Part shown: positions 29,961-41,397 of the stretch, one piece after another | Numbering within the stretch: the first letter of the stretch is position 1 | Layout of the letters: each line of letters starts with the position of its first letter | Origin: Poteriospumella lacustris | Lineage: Eukaryota; Sar; Chrysophyceae; Chromulinales; Dinobryaceae | Assembly (NCBI GenBank): GCA_008000375.1 | Contig: SMOI01000101.1 | Location: forward strand, 42,955-106,954 | Length of the DNA stretch: 64,000 nt | Direction: 5' to 3' | Made by a program: the position numbers and the translations under genes | The notes under the pieces: generated by a model | What the model was told of the DNA's origin: nothing | The model's database searches: none | What the model saw: only the letters and a program-made list of their open reading frames with translations

Positions 29961-32900
29961 TCATCGCCACTGCTGACGCTGCTGCGCGAAGACGCCGCCG
30001 AAGTTGAATCCGTCGCCGACCATCGCCTCCTCTGCGTCCTCGTTGACACCGCGACCACCGTCGTGCAGCGGGTTACGCTGGTGCAGCAGCGACAGCAGCT
30101 GCAGCCACCGCTCCGTCGGGGCCACGTGCGGAAAGACTTTCATCGCCAGCGCGCCGCACAAGACCACGAACCCACCGAGGTCGACGCCGTGCGTCGTGTA
30201 CTGCACGTTCACTGCCGGCGTCGCAGTGGTGGCCGTCGCTGGGCGCGTACCGCTACGCGTGGGCGACGCAGACGCCGACGCCGACGCCGACGCTTTGAAG
30301 ACGTTGTCCCACGGCGCCGTGACGCTCTCGTGCACTTGGTTCGCGAAGACGATGTCCTTGTCGGCTTCGGCGAGGAACCAGGCGATCGGATCGGGCAGAT
30401 GCACCGGGGGAAAGCTCCGTTGACGACGCCAGTGCTGCTGCAGCGCCGACAGCTGCGTCGCCGAGAGGCCGTTCGCGAGGCTCTGGCTCGTCGTCGTGGC
30501 GGCGGTGGCAGTGGACTTCTTCGCGCCTCTGCCGCCACTGCGCGACGAAGCGGCAGCGGCAGCGGCAGCGGCAGCGGTGGCTCCGGAGGACATCGAGCGA
30601 CCACCGCCCGGCGGGAAGACCGTCGCGTAGAGCTGAGCCATGGCCGTGACCTCCTGAAACAGCGCGTACAGCTGATGCTCGCCGATGAGATACGGCAGCA
30701 GGCCCTGCGCCAGACACAGGCGACGGAAATGGGCAAAGGTCATCGCGAGACGCGGCAAGTGGTTGAACGGATGCCACAGATACGCGTGGGCCTGCAGCGG
30801 TCGCACCACTTGCGCCATACCCAGCGGCTCCATCACCATCGACGTCGTCGTCGGCTTCACGGTGGTGGTCGTGGACGACGAGGTGAACGTGCGGTAGAGC
30901 GACGCCAGCAGCTGCAAATGCTCTGGCGTACACAACGACTGCAACAGCGCGAACCGCATCGACGCCAACGGTGCCGGCCGTTGCGCGAAGAACGCTTCGA
31001 CCTGTGGCAGGTACTGCGGCCAGGGAAACGCGCCGGCCAACGGCGTCGCGGCCAAGGCAACCGCCAAATCCTGCGCCTCGGAGTGCACGTGGACCAAGAA
31101 CACGCGCAGGGCCGAGAGCGCATGTGGAACGAGATCCAACGACCGCGCGATGGGCGACAGGTTGCGCACCCAGAGCAGCTCGAACATCGCGCGAATCGCC
31201 TGCACGCGGTCTTTGCCGGTCAATGTCACCGGCGCGACACCGGTCGCTTGCTGCAACACGCGCGCGTACAGCTTCTCCGCCACCAGCGTCAGCGCGTAGC
31301 GGAACTGTGGCAGCGACAGCAACGCCGACGCGGGGTTGACCACGCCGACCGCGACGCCTACGCCGCCGGGGTGGCCCACCGCAAACGCCGCCGCGGTCGA
31401 CGCGTCCATCGTCGCAGCGGTCGCATCGTCTGCGTGGTGATACGCGGGGCCAAAGCGATGCTGGTGGTACGGCTGCGGGCCGTGCAGGTGCTGCGTGTGG
31501 TAGAAGTCGAGCGCATCGGCCGCCGAGCGATGGCCGCCGTGCACTTTGAACGCGGCCCTCGGGGCCCCCGACGAAGACGCTGCGGCCGCCGTAGCCATCG
31601 CCGCCGCCGACGACCCCGCCACCGACGACGTTGACGACGCCCCCTGCTGAGCAGCGGACGACGCACCCGCCGCCTGCGACGTCAGCTGCGTCCACAGCGC
31701 CGTGAGCAGCTCCTTCGTCGCGTCGTCCGCTGGCGACGCGACACCGTCGCCACCGCTGCCGTTCAATGGCGTCGCCGCGCTGCTACCGGCGGTGATGATC
31801 TTCGTGCTACTGGCGACGGTGAAGATGGCCGAGACGTCGCTGTGCGTCAACTGCTTGTCCATGAGACTGGCGCTTCCGTGGCCATAGCCCGTCGCTGGCG
31901 CGGGCATCGGCAACGGCTGCCCGCTGGTATACGCCGCGGTGAAATGGGCGGCACTCGATCGATGCGTGTGCCCACCGCCGCCACCGCCACCGCCGCCGCC
32001 GGCTTGTTCCGCCGCAGACAACGGCGTCGTGGGATGGATCGCCAGCATGTGGAAGTCCTTGAGGAACTTCTGGAACTTCGTCAGGGACATGCCGTGGGTC
32101 TGCGAGAAGGACGCACCGGGGACGTGGCCCGCGTGGACGTACTGCCAGAACAGCTGCGTCAAGAGCCGCTCTTCGACCAGGGACCAACCCAACGACGTGA
32201 TCAGTTCTTGTAGCGCCCCGTTCGAAGAAGAGGCAGAGGCGCCGTCACCGGTGGCGGACAGCTGCTGGATGTACGCGTGGTACTTGTTCGTCCAGTTGTC
32301 GCGCTCCAGCGTCGTCGGGAGTGGGCCGTCGACATCGTCACCGTCGTAGTCTTCTTCTGCCTCTTGGAGACGCGCTAACACGGCGTCGTGTTCGCGTCGT
32401 GCGCGATCATGGGGCGCCTTCGCTTCTTCGTACTGCTCGTCGCCGTCGCCGTCGTCGATGCCGTACGGCGCGTGTCTCTCCCCGTGACGATGGGCACCGT
32501 GGCGGTCGTAGGCTCGGTGATCGCCGGGCTGTGACTCGCTCAGCGCATCCAAATCCAATGGCTGACGGAAGATACTCCCCGCAGACGCATGCAACGTCGC
32601 GGACGGCGACGACGCCGCCGCCGCGGCACCACCGCCACTCGCGTTGAAAGCCGACAGATCCACCGACACGCGATAGGACGCGGTGGACTCGTGTGAGCGC
32701 ATTGGCGGGGAAGACGATGACCGAGGCGGGGACGCCAGCAGCGGATGACGATCGGACGCATCGAGGCTGCGCCGCAACGTCACCGCGGCTTCCTCCGCCA
32801 ACGCGGGGTTCTGCTCGTGCATCGTTTCGATTTCTGCCAACGCCGCCTGTTGAATTTCTTGCAGCTGATCCGTCAACGCTACGATTTCAGCACGTAGCGT

Positions 32901-34029
32901 GGCCGTCATCTCACGAAGGAGACGGTTTTCTTGCTGCAACTGGTCGATTTTCGATTGAAACGCGGGCAAATGCTGCTGCTCGCGGAGCTCGCGTTGGCAG
33001 CGTTCGAGCGTTGTTTGCTTCTTCTGCAGCTCGTCTTCGAGAAGCTCCACTTTCTTGCGCCAGCTGATGGTACCCAAGCCCGTGGGCGTACTCGAGCCGC
33101 TGCGGTTCGGTGGATGGTCCACGGCTGGCTCTGTCGGTGGTGGGAGATGCACAAACGACGCCGATGACGACAGCTGGTCGTGCTGACGCTGCTGCTGTTG
33201 CTGTTGGAGCTGCATTTGCAGCGTAAATTGGGGAAGTACGTCTTCGATTTCCACGACGATCGCATGCAACGACTCGGCGTGACGTTCGGCCGCCAGTGCA
33301 CGCTCGGTCATCGCCGCCAAGGCGCGTTGCACTTGCTGATCGGCGGCTTCCAAATGTTGATGCCGACGGAGCACTTCCAAGACCAGCTGGTTTTGAGCTT
33401 TCATCACGGCGGTGGTGATTTCCCGGCGGGCATCAGCGGAGGTGTTCCGACTCAACGGAAACAGAATGTTGATTTTCTCTTCGACGTCGTCGAGAATCGA
33501 CACGGGAATTTCGAATGAGCCGCTGCCGATCGCCACTTTTGCTATCGTCGATAGATGCACGGTCGAATAACGAGCATCGTCCAGATCAAACGCGAATTTG
33601 GGTAAATGCGATAGTGGTTTAAAGCACCGTGAAAAGTGAGTATCGATCGCCAACTGCCACAGTTTGCTTCCATGCAGCAAACGAAGCTCGAGAAGGGCCG
33701 GACCGCCTTTAATGGCGACTTGACATCGAATGAGCTTTCGTTTGTCTGTAGCAGCGCATTAAAAACGTTATATAATGATTTGGGGACGGCGGGATAACCC
33801 GAAAGCGAGCTTTGTCACCGCGACTCACCTTCCTTGGGCAATGTTTCATCTCGTGAAACTTCCACTTTGTTTACAACGTACGCGACTCCAAGGCACGCAG
33901 TTTGATGTCGATCAGCATACCATTTAAAACAAGCTTCCTGCAAAAGGGACGACAAGTATGATTGAAGCTTCCTACAAAACACTTCGGTTGAGCTCAAGCA
34001 GAACGCACCTCCAATGCCAAGAAGAATGT
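29961..34029 (-). CDS. Very large coiled-coil protein of unknown function (5' exons incomplete)
   Basis: Exons 33829-34029 and 29961-33745 are joined by an 83-nt intron in phase and give more than 1,300 residues. An earlier exon ending at 34151 (LPLNDSAPKLTKQLLSFRG) joins in phase through a 121-nt intron; the true start is probably near 34250-34320. The N-terminal ~250 residues are globular (VAIKGGPALLELRLLHGSKL). A Gln/Glu-rich coiled coil follows, then acidic and Ser/Gly/Ala-rich segments with long homopolymers, and a helical C-terminal half. The codons are very GC-rich. I do not recognise it. Confidence 0.7.
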
Positions 34030-34151
34030 CTCAAACGAAGGTACTGGCTCCCCGGTAGATAGAAGGCGGAGTTCAACTCGGCCATATTGTGCAGGGCACG
34101 CATCAGAATTCGCCCCGATAGTCATCCCACGTCTGCTTCTTCGACTCTACC

Positions 34152-34632
34152 TCCACGGAACGACAGCAACTGTTTGGTTAACTTTGGAGCTGAATCATTC
34201 AGCGGAAGCTTCAAAATGCTTTGGAAAGGAGATTGGCCCCACTTCAGCACGTGTCATCAAGAATGATATCCATAGACAGTCTCATTCCCTGGGTTAATTG
34301 AACAAAGATCCAATCAACGACAATAGTAATGAGTGATGAGTGTATGAGGTGACGGTTTGGTTTCCGCCACAACGAACGAAACGCACACCGCACACGAAAT
34401 GAAACGGCTTCTATAGCTGGCCACCGGCGGGACCGTCATGATCCCTACCGCATTTTGTGACAAGAAGGTCTACCTCTGAAGTCAAGTGACGCTCCCTTCG
34501 TGTATTGAAGCCAATAAATATCAATGGGGCCATAAAATACAATGATTTAGCGCTATTTTGAAGTTTACAATGAGATGAAGAGTTCAGACGTTGCATGGTA
34601 TCATCTGACATCCAGCGTAAATGTGGGAGCGC
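34152..34632. other. Intergenic, probably including first exon(s) of the large coiled-coil gene
   Basis: Minus-strand coding potential is visible at about 34151-34250 but its start was not resolved. From 34320 to 34632 no gene is seen. Confidence 0.4.
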
Positions 34633-36186
34633 TCATAGTCCCTTCGCTCCCCACGCGTAAGAATTGCGGAAATCAACAGGATAGTGGATGGTGGGCAACT
34701 GAGTACCGGCACCATTTCTGTCCCAAGCTGCCAAAGACGCTGTCCATTCCTAGGGGACGAGACTCACTGTTATTCCACGTACGACAGTTCGGTGTGGGAT
34801 GTCTCTCTTACCGTTTCATCATACAAGCGAATGGTGTGCGCCGGCAGCTTGGATGAGGACCCCTTCCGTTTTGGTCGTTCAGAAGTCATGAGAGACTCTT
34901 GAAGCTCAAAGTTCTCTCGACGATGGCTGCGGAAGTGTGCTTCCTTGTACAGAAAAATCTTCAGTGTGGCAATGTCAGTCACCACGAAGCGGACGATGTG
35001 CACCCAATTGCGTTTGTTGACCACTTCCACCACGACCCCGTAACCGAAGGCTGAGATGGGCGTCGTGAAGACTTCGACAATGCGGATAGCAATGTCATGA
35101 AGTGTGTCGGTGGAGAACATAGATGTCAGTGCTGTTGATCCCGCCGCTTCTTCAGGCCGACAAAGAACTTTGGTGTTCCACTGTGTCCAGTATGGTCGTA
35201 AAGCATCCAACCAAAGTGCGTGGCCCAGTACTTCGTCACGAAACGTCGAAATGAACTCCTGTATTCACGCCAAGAGTAAGAAATTGTGCAGGTTCTGATT
35301 GTAGTCATGTATTTTCACTTTCCTGTATGCTGGGCGAGAGGAATAGTCGAGGGGACAACGACATGGCAACGGGAGAGCTTTCGGCCACCAACATGCAGTT
35401 ATGCCTTTCATCAACAAGTTAGTCAATGCTTTATTGACACTTCATTCATCAAGAAACTTACATCAACGTTGCGGGCATTGGGGGATAACAATAACCGTGA
35501 CGCATATACGCGGGGATGTTCAACAACAGATGGACAAGAAGTTTGGCCATGCATTGCGTACCGACTTCCGGAATGTCACACTCCCGTTGCAGAGCCCTCA
35601 TCAGCATCCAATTCACTTTGCAATCAAACACTCTCTTATTCGTAAAATCAAAGCCCGATACTCGCCAGAGAAGTTTCGATGACTCTCGTCCAGGAGCGGT
35701 AGCGAACTCCAACACCGCCGAATACTCGTCGTCAACTCGACCATAAGGATTCCACAGATGTGTAAAGAGGCTCCCTTTGTGGACAATTAAGGTAATATCG
35801 ACCTGCAGATGACTTCCAGAAAACGAAAACATTGCCGCCGATTTTGAATCATCACGAAACCCTCTCCACGAGATACGACTTAAAATGTCAGCCGCCGCAT
35901 TTACACCTGGTGCTTCTAAAACCGGAGACGATGAGAGTAGCTGTGCAAGCAACTTGTGAGGATCAGGAATGCTCATTCTTCCATAAAATTCGTTTTTGTG
36001 TGAGCGGGCGACAAAAGCTTGATTATTTAATCTGCTGCATCCAGTTGTAGGTGGCGATAATGTCACTATAATGGTGCTTTCACTGACTATGCCATCTGTG
36101 ACGAGGGACGACATCCGAGACGAGGGTTTTCGACGTGGAACTTCATGTGGTACACATTTCCATAGTATTTCACCTCCAGCCACCAT
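34633..36186 (-). CDS. Unknown protein gene with one in-frame TGA codon, 3 exons
   Basis: Exons 35462-36186, 34812-35322 and 34633-34698 join in frame to 434 codons, MVAGGEILWKCV to AWGAKGL. Splice sites are good (AT|gtaagt with agcatacag|G; ACG|gtaaga with gtactcag|TTG). The only interruption is TGA at 35265-35267, codon 261, between coding-like NLHNFLLLA and IQEFISTFRDEVLGHALWL. After it the frame stays open for 172 codons across another intron. An alternative acceptor at 35295-35296 gives a shorter protein ending at 35126. I do not recognise the family. It may be a new pseudogene, a read error (TGG for TGA), or a recoded codon. Confidence 0.6.
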
Positions 36187-37921
36187 ACAATACAAAATGA
36201 GTAAACGTTCTATTATTCCTTTTCAATTAAACTTTGTTGTTACATGCCGTGTAGAAGCCGCGAAGAGAGAAGAAAGAAAATATATCGACTTGCCCAAATA
36301 GTGATCCGAAAGTGACCTAGCGCCGCATTGGGAGGATGATGACGAAGAGGATGATGGGTCTCTTCTCCCCTCAAACTTGCCCTGCAGGCCAAGGAACAAA
36401 CGAATGGTTTGAAGCACAACGCAATGACAAACAGAGAACGATAGCCAAAGACTCCACAAATATAGAATTGCAATCTATGACAGAGACCCTACCACGTAGC
36501 GCAGAGAAGCACCTCCAAACCAAAGCAGAGTACAAAACATAACAGGCGTACAACAAAGAAATACACAGCGATCAGCGCTAGCCAAGATCCACAGTTGGAG
36601 AACAATAAGAGAAACGTATATATTATATTATATTATGTTTGCGAGACCGATACCACGTGAAGAGCGTAGATGAGGGAACAAGGTTGCACGATGAGAGGGA
36701 GAGTAAGGGCGAAATGGGTGTTGAAATGGCCCTTCCTGCGAGGTTCGACGATACACGAGGAATACAAATATGTGAAAATCAATGATGAAATGAACGACCA
36801 ACTTATTTAGGAAACAAAATAATATCAAATCCAACACCAACGGGGAGGTAGGGTGGCAATAGAAGCAATCTCGAGGATATTAGGTCGATGGGGATAGGAT
36901 TTCGAGACGCCACCAAAGCAAAAAAGCAAAAAAAGCAAAGGAGAACACACGAAAACAAACGAAAACAAACTAAGGGTCATCACAAACATTTGTGAAGGAA
37001 ACGCGAATCGAAACCGTCTTGCTTAATAATCGGCAGAGAGTGAGCAGCGTTCGATAAGTCCTTTGATTCACGGACAGAGACAACGTGGGATAGGGCGAGA
37101 ACGAATGAGCGATTGGTCACCGCAGATCCGGTCGGTAAAAATAAAAAAAAGGTGTCCATGGTTGTGTTTTATGTATTTGAAGAGAACCCAAAGGATGAAA
37201 ACGGTTCGTGCACCAGACACAAGGGGAATAATCACGGACTCAATTGGGGTTGGGTTTTGAGTGATAAAGAGAAACACCGACCAACAACAAAGACACAAAA
37301 CAGGAGCATCTCCAACGCCAGCAACGTTACATAGAACCGAGATTGTACGTGCGGAAACAAAAACACCGGGAAGTCCAATGCATATGTATATCCAGCATCA
37401 AGCTGCCGCAAAATTGCGACAGAGAGAAACGTGCGAATAGAAACACGACACAAGGTGTCGAGGAAGAAAACATCAAAGGGCAGGGGTATAGAAAAGCGGG
37501 TTAAATAATAATCTTTGTCGTGTTTCAGAGAGAAATGGAGGACGTCGACATGGCGGGACACTAATGGTCGCCAGCAGGTGGACCAGCAAGAAATAGCACG
37601 AAAGGAAGGAACAGACAAACAAGTGATCATAGACATCTAGAACCAATGACATCGTCATCACTGAACGACAAGAGGAGGTGGGGAGGGTATCAGCGGACAA
37701 TGAGAGAGAACAATATGTTGATCAGCTGTTCGAGATGCGTACATCAGTACATCACTGTCGTCAACTTGGTAAAACTTCTCTATGTAAACAGACAAAAGGC
37801 AGGAAGAAAAAGGGAAGCACTGGGAGTATTCGTTTCAAAGGAAAATGGCAGAGAACAAGGATACATCAAAGAAAGAATAACAGATGGGGTCGCGACTGAG
37901 AGAATGGAGGCGCGACATTCT
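36187..37921. other. Long gene-free stretch, pyrimidine-rich on the minus strand
   Basis: 1.7 kb with no supported ORF. Read on the minus strand it is T/C- and TG-rich (tttcgtttgttttcgtgtg and similar), starting right after the stop of the APC transporter, so much of it may be a long 3' untranslated region. The 36.2 kb end must hold the promoter of the TGA-interrupted gene. Confidence 0.5.
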
Positions 37922-40075
37922 TTACGCAAGCTCAGCCCCACGGGTTTGCACCATTTGCAAGCCTTGTTCTTCATCATTCGCCCGCTTGGCTTCACCATTG
38001 GTATCTTCGGTGACCAAAACGGGGACAAAATGTTCAGGATACTCTTCAAGCAACGTCTCACCAGGAATAGGGGCATTTTGAGAATCCTCTTCAACGGCTT
38101 CGTCATGATTGGCGATTTCCTCCACAACATTGGGGTTTAACAGATTGAATACGCGACGAGAATCATTTTCTGACATCACTTTGCCAGACCAGCCGACCTT
38201 AACAGATCCATTGGTCAAAGAGGCACGGAGGGATGCTTTGCGTTCAGGAGGATTAGACGTAAGCTTGACACTATTGGGCTTGAATGGTTCCGCCTCCACC
38301 TTGTTGCTCCCGAAGGCAAAGCGCGTTGAAGCCAAGGCCGAAGCAGCAGCCATTTTGCTGTTCTGCTTGTCTCTCAACGTTCCAGCAGATACACCAGAGA
38401 CAGCACCTGTAGTGTGGCGACTGTTGCTGCCGAAGCCAAGGTAGGCCGTAACTTCTGATGTACGGCGCCACATACCGGCCATGTAGCTGTAGTAGCCGTT
38501 CTTCTTGCGCATTTGGTTGGCATTCAACACGTAAGCTTTCATGAATTTCTCTTGCTCCTCCTTCGAGAAGAACTGCACGAACTGCACGTACACGAAGTAA
38601 TAAACAATCATGATGGACATGTAGATGTAGAAAGCCTTCGTCGCCTTGCGGTTCGTTTGAATGTGACGTTCTGAGTTGATCACAACAACATGGAACCAAG
38701 CAATGACACCGTAGACAGCACCGGGGATTCCGAGCGGACTCACGAAATTGCGCTTCATGGACGAAAACTTGACACGGAAGGCAATGAACGCAGCGCAAAC
38801 AAACATGAACAGACCAGGAGCAGCGAGGGACCACATATTCGCGGCGAAAATGACAATCAACGGCTCGTATTTGTGGATAAAGTAGTAAATGAGGAATTGG
38901 ATGATCCCGCAAGTGACCAACGCGACAACAGGGATTTGATCGCTTCCAACACGAGGGCGTAAAAACTTGGGCATCAAACCAGACTCAGCCATAGCCGCAA
39001 GCTGATTACCTGCAGCATAGAGGTAACCAATGGTGGAAGCAACAGTAGGGGGCATAAGAAGAAGGGGATATCTTTTTGGGTCCATAGTAACTGCATCAGC
39101 TAAGCCATACTGCAAGACAAACGAGGTTCTTGCCAAAAGAGGATGAATACCCGGGTAATGGCAAGCGACACCGAAGACAGCAAGAATTGAGATACAAAAA
39201 ACCACGAAGAAACTGGTCAGCAGGGCTCTGGGAATCACGCGGGATTCATCTTTCACGCGAAGACTGCACAGTGGTAAGATGTCTAATCCCAGGTAGAACA
39301 CGACCACACGAACGGTGCTGGACATGTAGCGGAATCCATTGCCAATGGAACCATCGTTGTGAAAGCGTTTCGGGTAATTGCGAGCATACACGTAGCCATA
39401 GAAATCCAGATTTGAGTACGCTCCGACGTAGAAGATCATCAAAATGGCCAAGGTAAACAAAGTAATCAGCATCATTAGGCCCCAGAAAGTCAAGCCACCG
39501 CGGACATTGACCATCAACACGAAGACCATTCCAAGAAACGCCCACAACGGGTTCCAGTCAGGGTTAAAGTCATGCGAAGCTTCCACTAATGTTGCGATCT
39601 TCAACAAACTACGTGCATTATACATGTTGTAGTACAAGAATTCCAAGCTTGCAGCAAGGAATCCCCAGAAAGGTCCCAAAGAACAACGAACGAACCCAAA
39701 GTTGCCACCGGCGAAAGGGACAATACCGACGAGTTCAGAGAGGCACAAAATAAGTACCAAACTTGCAAACGACATGGTGAAGAATAAAATCATCGCCTCT
39801 TTGATTCCAGTTAGCAAAACTGCGAATTAAAGAAAAAGCTGTCAGATACTTGCATAAAATTGGGGGACCTGCACAGTTCAACTTACAGTTTTGCCACAAA
39901 GAGGACGCCAAACCTCCCAAATCGATTGCCAACACAAGAAGCTATAAAACCAACTTGCAATGAGGGAGATACGGGTGATTGCCGGCGACAAAAGGTGTTA
40001 ACGTACCACGCACTGCGCGAAACCCATCACCTTAGAGGTGGTTGTCGTGGGTCTAACATCGTCGTCCCCTTTCAT
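37922..40075 (-). CDS. APC-superfamily amino acid transporter 1, 3 exons
   Basis: Exons 40007-40075, 39887-39941 and 37922-39819 give 673 residues; all junctions in phase. Exon 1 is the short cytosolic MKGDDDVRPTTTTSKVMG. The membrane part has about 12 helices. SELVGIVPFAGGNFGFVRCSLGPFWGF corresponds, in pieces, to the APC Gly-rich substrate/Na-binding helices, and GYLYAAGNQLAAMAESGLMP to the later loop. The long cytosolic C-tail (about 190 residues) is Ser-rich, then acidic near the end. A paralogue with the same layout is at 60448-62585. It probably imports amino acids or polyamines at the plasma membrane; the substrate cannot be told from sequence. Confidence 0.88.
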
Positions 40076-40443
40076 TCTTGAACGCAACAAAAACAAGACT
40101 CCGCGAATTCTAAATCAGAGTAAATCCAAAAAAGGTTCCATATGTTTATGATTTGGCCAACGTCTTGCATATGGCCAAGTTGCAGAAATGAGCGATAAAA
40201 CTCGCACACGCGCACACCTGCAACTCACCGAGGCGTTGCGACGCTGCAACGGAAACTGCTGATGAGAGCGGATGGTCCGGCCTCCCCAATACGACACGAT
40301 GATGATGATGAGAATGACGGTTTCAAATTCATTTTTTTCCCCTTCCGCGTTCATCATGGTTCACTTTTACACTTCCAATGCATGTAAAAACAGCTGCATG
40401 AAGTTGAGCCATTTATATTTGCGAGAAGTCCTGGTCAGTATTT
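40076..40443. other. Divergent intergenic region
   Basis: 368 bp between the starts of APC transporter 1 and the four-helix protein, including a short atg-repeat at 40300-40314. No gene seen. Confidence 0.5.
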
Positions 40444-41169
40444 ATGCCTGTTGAAATAGCTCCTGTTGACCAAACCTTCAGCGAGGATGAAGACATCGAT
40501 GAACTTCGAGAACGTTATCATGCCCAGAAAAGCAAGATAGCAATTCGAAAGCTCAAAGATGCGATGAAGAAAGGCCACAATTTACGTGCACCTATAATTA
40601 AGTTCATCACAGAGGGGAAAGACAGATTTCGAGAAGATCTCGTCAGTTTTTGGCAGAATCTGGCACTTGTTTCTGCGTTAATCGGAGCGATTGCAATTAC
40701 TATTTTACTTACATCACCTTCACGTCAAGATGCACTACTAGATTCGGGGAAAGTATTGGGTTCCGAGGATAGCGTGATCATGTCTCAGCTGTTTTATGCC
40801 TGTTTCGGCGTCGCGGCGTTAACTGAAATCGGAGCTGTTCTAATTGTAACAATAGCACTCATCCATTTCAACTTAATGATTACAGAAGAAGACATGGTAT
40901 GGTTTGTGACGACTTGGTGGTGGTTCGTTGATGATGTGTGTCAAATATTTGTCACCGTTGGCTGTTTTGCTCTGGTCACCGGTTGTCTTGTCGGGGCCTT
41001 CATCGTTGGTAACGATACCACTGGAATCATCATTTCTTGTATCGGTGGAGTTATCATAACCGTTATCTTGGTCACGTGGCTGTACATGCTGAAAATTAAC
41101 AAGCGGAGAGAGAAGGAAAGCATCGAGCGTGTCCGAGAAATTTTGTTGTCTCGGACGAAGAAGCAATAA
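40444..41169 (+). CDS. Four-helix membrane protein of unknown function
   Basis: An intronless 241-residue protein from ATG 40444. The acidic start (FSEDEDIDELRERYHAQK) leads into a basic helix. Four hydrophobic segments follow: ALVSALIGAIAITILL, FGVAALTEIGAVLIVTIALI, IFVTVGCFALVTGCLVGAFI and IIISCIGGVIITVILVTWLY. The tail is short and basic (KINKRREKESIERVREIL). The plan matches the protein at 9515-10414, so both may belong to one lineage-specific family. Function unknown. Confidence 0.75.
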   Translation: MPVEIAPVDQTFSEDEDIDELRERYHAQKSKIAIRKLKDAMKKGHNLRAPIIKFITEGKDRFREDLVSFWQNLALVSALIGAIAITILLTSPSRQDALLDSGKVLGSEDSVIMSQLFYACFGVAALTEIGAVLIVTIALIHFNLMITEEDMVWFVTTWWWFVDDVCQIFVTVGCFALVTGCLVGAFIVGNDTTGIIISCIGGVIITVILVTWLYMLKINKRREKESIERVREILLSRTKKQ

Positions 41170-41397
41170 GTCTCGTGGACGTTGAAAAGTTGACTCGAGT
41201 ATGTGCCACATTCTTTCATTTCCCCTCTTTTTCTTCATGGCGAATTGCCTGCAAGATGGTTTATTCACCATTATGTATTTTTCGTACCGGTTCGTATTGT
41301 TGTGTTTCGTTAATCGAATAAGCTCCACACCGCACTTGAGGATACCGGGTTGAATGTCAACAAAATAGTCTGAAAAAGATCGCAGTAACGAGAATAA

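Noticed and set aside
30063-31695. Overlapping 480-523-codon ORFs on both strands
   Set aside because: Low-complexity shadows of the large coiled-coil gene.
35126-35210. Two genes instead of one at 34.6-36.2 kb
   Set aside because: A single three-exon model fits all phases apart from one TGA; splitting would leave the downstream part without a start or promoter.
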